Below, in pieces: positions 60,963 through 64,000 of a stretch of DNA of 64,000 bases. Each line of letters begins with the position of its first letter. Position 1 is the first letter of the stretch. This DNA comes from Pomacea canaliculata. Its lineage: Eukaryota > Mollusca > Gastropoda > Architaenioglossa > Ampullariidae. Made by a program: the position numbers and the translations under genes. Below the pieces are notes generated by a model. It saw only the letters and a list, made by a program, of their open reading frames with translations, was not told where the DNA came from and made no database searches. Location: NCBI RefSeq assembly GCF_003073045.1, contig NC_037590.1, positions 18,462,708 to 18,526,707 of the forward strand, read 5' to 3'.

Positions 60963-61512
60963 CTGAAACAAATCGGAGCTGGCTGAGTTCAAACTCATTC
61001 ATCATTGTCGGGAGGAGGATGGTGAGAGTCAGCTTGTGGGAAATTAATGACATTGCTGTTACTTTTCGATGATAATCTGTAGCCAATTTCCGAATAATTT
61101 ATTCATAGAAAAGATTTCCTGTAAAGCTCACTCGTTAATTAGCGATCCTGTAACAAAGTATGCTATTGGTACTTGGGGTCAATGAGTGCTGGGAACAGTA
61201 TACAGTGATACCTCGGTTCTCGAACGCCTTGACCGACCAAATACACCATTCGACAATCATTGCCAGCAATCAACACCAAACAGAGAGAAAGAGAGACATT
61301 TGGGATTATTCGGACGCTGAATGTCTGCCTTTATCGTGCTATAGTAGCAAATGTTTAGAATCTAAAGTACAAATGAAACTTTACATGTTCGAACCCGACA
61401 GTTCCCCAGTCTCTAACACAACAAGACTGGGGAAACCTCAGGCTCGAACATAAACTGTTTTATTTGTTCGCACTTTGTCACCGGATAATAAATTAATAAA
61501 TAGATTGGTTTT

Positions 61513-61563
61513 AGAGGCTGAACTTTACAAGTTAGTTTTATATCGCCTATATCGATATCTGCA
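61513..61563 (+). repeat. Dispersed repeat, copy 2
   Basis: GAGGCTGAACTTTACAAG followed by GTTTTATATC and GATATCTGCAA resembles 39661-39705. It is directly followed by the C/A-rich tract, as a retroelement tail would be. Confidence 0.4.
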
Positions 61564-61568
61564 ACCAA

Positions 61569-61745
61569 CCCCCCCCCCAAAAAAAAAAAAAAAAACAAAA
61601 CAAAGCACAAACAAAAAACAACAACAACAAAAAATACAATAAAACCACAGCAAAACAACAACCAAAAAAAAACCCAACCCCCAACCAAACAAAAAAAAAA
61701 CAAAAAAAAAAAAAACAACGAAAAAAAAAATCGACAACAAACAAA

Positions 61746-61790
<45 letters not shown>
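61569..61790 (+). repeat. A-rich low-complexity tract
   Basis: About 220 bp of A with scattered C, ending in a pure run of roughly 40 A. The minus-strand phenylalanine/valine-rich frames here (61413-61899) are products of this composition and not genes. Confidence 0.9.
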
Positions 61791-63694
61791 GCGAACCATT
61801 CGGGTTGGTTTTTACGGCCGCAGGCGGTGCGAAAACTTTAAACATAATGTTGATGAGGCAGTGAGATGACAATCGTGACATCGAGGATGAGGTTTGCACC
61901 TATTTTAAAAGCCTGCGTGAGAAGTGCCTTTGTTGTAATCAGAGAGAAAAAGAAGCAGGGTCATGTAGATGTCAACGTGCACAAATCTAAGAACCTTGAC
62001 TGATATCGAAATGTCGCGGTCAGAGAGAAGAAAAGACCGTTAGTCAACGCGAGAGGTGAAGGCCGTAGAAGGAAACAAATGTCAAAGTTACAGAAAGCCC
62101 TAAAAAATAATCAGGAGGATCACAACAAAAGGCTCATGTCAAACCACAGGAAAAAACAAAATAAATTCGGGAAAAACACAATGCTGAAAGCTAGTCCCCC
62201 ACCCACCAGCAAGCCAGTATGGCGAAGGAACATCACCCTCATTTAATGTAATGTCAACGAGGCGTCGCCCAGGTCGGTGAGATGACATTAGTGACCTCTC
62301 GAGAAACTAGGGTTTGACCTCTTTCCGAAACCTACGTGACAAGTGCGATGTTTAAAGTGTTGAATTTCGCGATCGAAATTTTCACCCTAGTTAGTCTTAA
62401 ATGAAGCAGCATACCAGAGCCTAGAACGTCTGTGTTTTCTATCTGCACAAACATTCTTTTCTTGATGTCACAGGTGTCAGGTATGATATATAGTACGGCG
62501 CTTACGCAATCGTCTGGTCATTTGACAAGTTGCATGCACGTGTGTGTTAATTAGAAGAAAACCATGCTGTCAGGGGACGAAAAGAGAGCGACACACGTGT
62601 TTCTCGTGTTTTTATATGCAAATTTTCGGATATTGCTCTTAGCATGTGCGCCAATGATCTCCCCTCCCGCTGACCAGTTCTACGGAGCATGTGGTCAGGG
62701 GAGGTAACGCCTTACTTGGCGAAGGGCAACCCGTTATATTGCCATCGCTGGATATCTACTGCCCTACGGGTAAGCCAACAGAGAGAAGACAAGATGTTTG
62801 TTCTTGATTTCGCCATCATGCCCCGCAGCAACGAACTCCCCATCACCACTACGTCTCACGATTACGACCCCTGGTGCGCTTTGAATACTCGACTGCAACC
62901 AAAAAAAAAAACCCACAAAAAACCCTGAACCAAAACAACAGCGACAACAACCACCACCACCCCCACTACAACCACAAATCCAAACCAAAATTAAAAAAAA
63001 CACGCTCAAAAACTTGAGAATTTTGCAGGAAAGGTCTTCTTTAAAATGTTGGGGGAAAAAATATCGGAAGGCGTAGACAACGCCCCCTGCCTACAAAGAG
63101 CAGGCAATAACACGCTTTCACTCTTCTCATTCGGTGCTGTCATGTCAGTTAGGGAAGAAACACACTTTGGAAGCAATATCGTGCCCAAACTGCTAATGGT
63201 GGCGAGCCTATCTAGACAGGCTGCGCGCTTTTGGGCGCAAAGAAATAAAAGAAGACCGAAGTGAAAAATGGAGAAATTAATCGACACGACAGAAAAATGT
63301 TATGTTTCTCCGGAATATTTACGGCTGTATTGTTCGACCATCTCCGCTGAATACTAAAAGTTGTGATAGCTGGGCTGTACGATGAGCAGCCATTGGCTCT
63401 CCACCATCATCATGATGGCGTGTCTAAGCTGTTCAGTTGGACAGTCACCCATATCAGTCAGCGAAAGGTTTTTCTTTCCTTCTCTTCTTGCATCGATAGT
63501 TCGAGGCTTTCATCAAGTTATGTTGGGTGTGGTGGACCTACACGGATCCAGCATCTCTGTCGTCATGGCAACAGCGACACCCATTAAGGCTGTGAAATAC
63601 TTAAAAGCCTTTTTGCTCCCTTCGTTACCTCGAGGTCCAGTCAGGACACGAGGCTTGTCTTTTGCTCGCTTTGACAGGTAACGAGGAAGCCTGA

Positions 63695-64000
63695 TGGAAG
63701 AACTCTGCAGCCGTAAGTGTTTTATCCTTGACTTTTAAAAGAGAACACTCTTTGTCTTATAAAATTGCTGATTCAAGCATGCAAGCTGGCCATCTGCAAA
63801 ATTACTTTCGCTCTCATCTCTGGTTTGGAGGCGACAGTCGTACGGAAGAAGCCGCAGAGGAGGCAAAAGCTCTTCAGGCTAGATTGGAAGACATTGTGCT
63901 TACAGAAGACGCCCAGTCTTCAGCTATGTATGAAGGAGAAAATTTGTATCTGGAGAGCAGCTATGGCCACTTTCCATTAAACAATCGCTGGAGGGGTGGA
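63695..64000 (+). CDS. Possible coding exon cut by the window end
   Basis: The frame following the TGA at 63692-63694 stays open for 102 codons to the last base. From the ATG at 63779 it encodes MQAGHLQNYFRSHLWFGGD, then a charged helix-like TEEAAEEAKALQARLEDIV, then YEGENLYLESSYGHFPLNN. Composition and periodicity look protein-like. I do not recognise a family. It could begin at an acceptor inside the frame (an AG near 63742) or at the ATG. It may equally be a chance frame in GC-richer DNA. Confidence 0.3.

Larger units (their letters stand above)
60963..63694. other. Upstream region of Shisa-like B, no gene recognised
   Basis: It contains CAGTGATACCTCGGTTCTCG at 61205-61224, which resembles a transposon terminus but has no clear partner. 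It also holds the A/C-rich tract 61569-61790, a dispersed-repeat copy 61513-61563, and a plus frame 63382-63681 whose start (MSSHWLSTIIMMACLSCSVG) looks like a signal peptide but lacks a recognisable continuation. Confidence 0.4.

Noticed and set aside
61205..61224. CAGTGATACCTCGGTTCTCG as a transposon end
   Set aside because: Resembles a MITE terminus, but I could not find a matching inverted end or target duplication.
61413..61899. Phe/Val-rich minus-strand frames
   Set aside because: Direct translation of the A/C-rich low-complexity tract.
63382..63681. Plus-strand frame starting with a signal-peptide-like MSSHWLSTIIMMACLSCSVG
   Set aside because: A second overlapping frame is equally open, no family is recognisable after residue 25, and there is no splice support.
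1..64000. CRISPR arrays, bacterial operons, tRNA or rRNA genes
   Set aside because: None seen. All tandem repeats are short minisatellites and the sequence is clearly eukaryotic; tRNA-like heads belong to SINEs.

Overview
This is animal nuclear DNA. It is AT-rich, with GT-AG split genes, long introns, long 3' UTRs and many small transposons. Protein similarity together with the RTE and SINE content points to an invertebrate, probably a mollusc and perhaps a gastropod. That assignment is inference only.

Layout, left to right: (1) The last five coding exons of GMPPA (GDP-mannose pyrophosphorylase alpha) on +, 2373-4145. (2) A SOCS7-like suppressor of cytokine signalling on -, 28202-12435. It has one very large N-terminal exon and three short exons for the SH2 domain and SOCS box. 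Its 9.2 kb intron holds a decayed antisense RTE-type LINE (22330-25450), a SINE and a CpG-rich stretch. (3) NOP58 on +, 29370-38626, 15 exons and 519 aa, divergent from SOCS7. (4) MALSU1 (mitoribosome assembly, RsfS family) on -, 43671-41286. (5) TMEM41A on +, 45062-48347, divergent from MALSU1. (6) A complete Shisa-like single-pass membrane protein gene on -, 58053-49285. (7) The last two exons of a second Shisa-like gene on -, 60962-55769, interleaved with the first. (8) A CpG-richer right end with an open frame running off the window.

The most striking feature is NOP58. NOP58 protein is a core component of box C/D snoRNPs, and the introns of this gene carry seven box C/D snoRNA candidates with clear C and D boxes and closing stems. 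Two are SNORD70-like (guide complementary to 18S rRNA), one is SNORD29/snR71-like (28S), and four belong to one local family. Human NOP58 also hosts SNORD70 and SNORD11, so the host-guest link looks ancient and has been expanded here.

Other points: apparent single-base deletions break the frames of TMEM41A and of the SOCS7 N-terminus. TMEM41A has a GC-AG intron. Two nearly identical 175 bp MITEs and four hAT-like MITEs with target-site duplications lie in the NOP58/MALSU1/TMEM41A region. The SOCS7 C-terminal codons are tandemly duplicated just past the stop.
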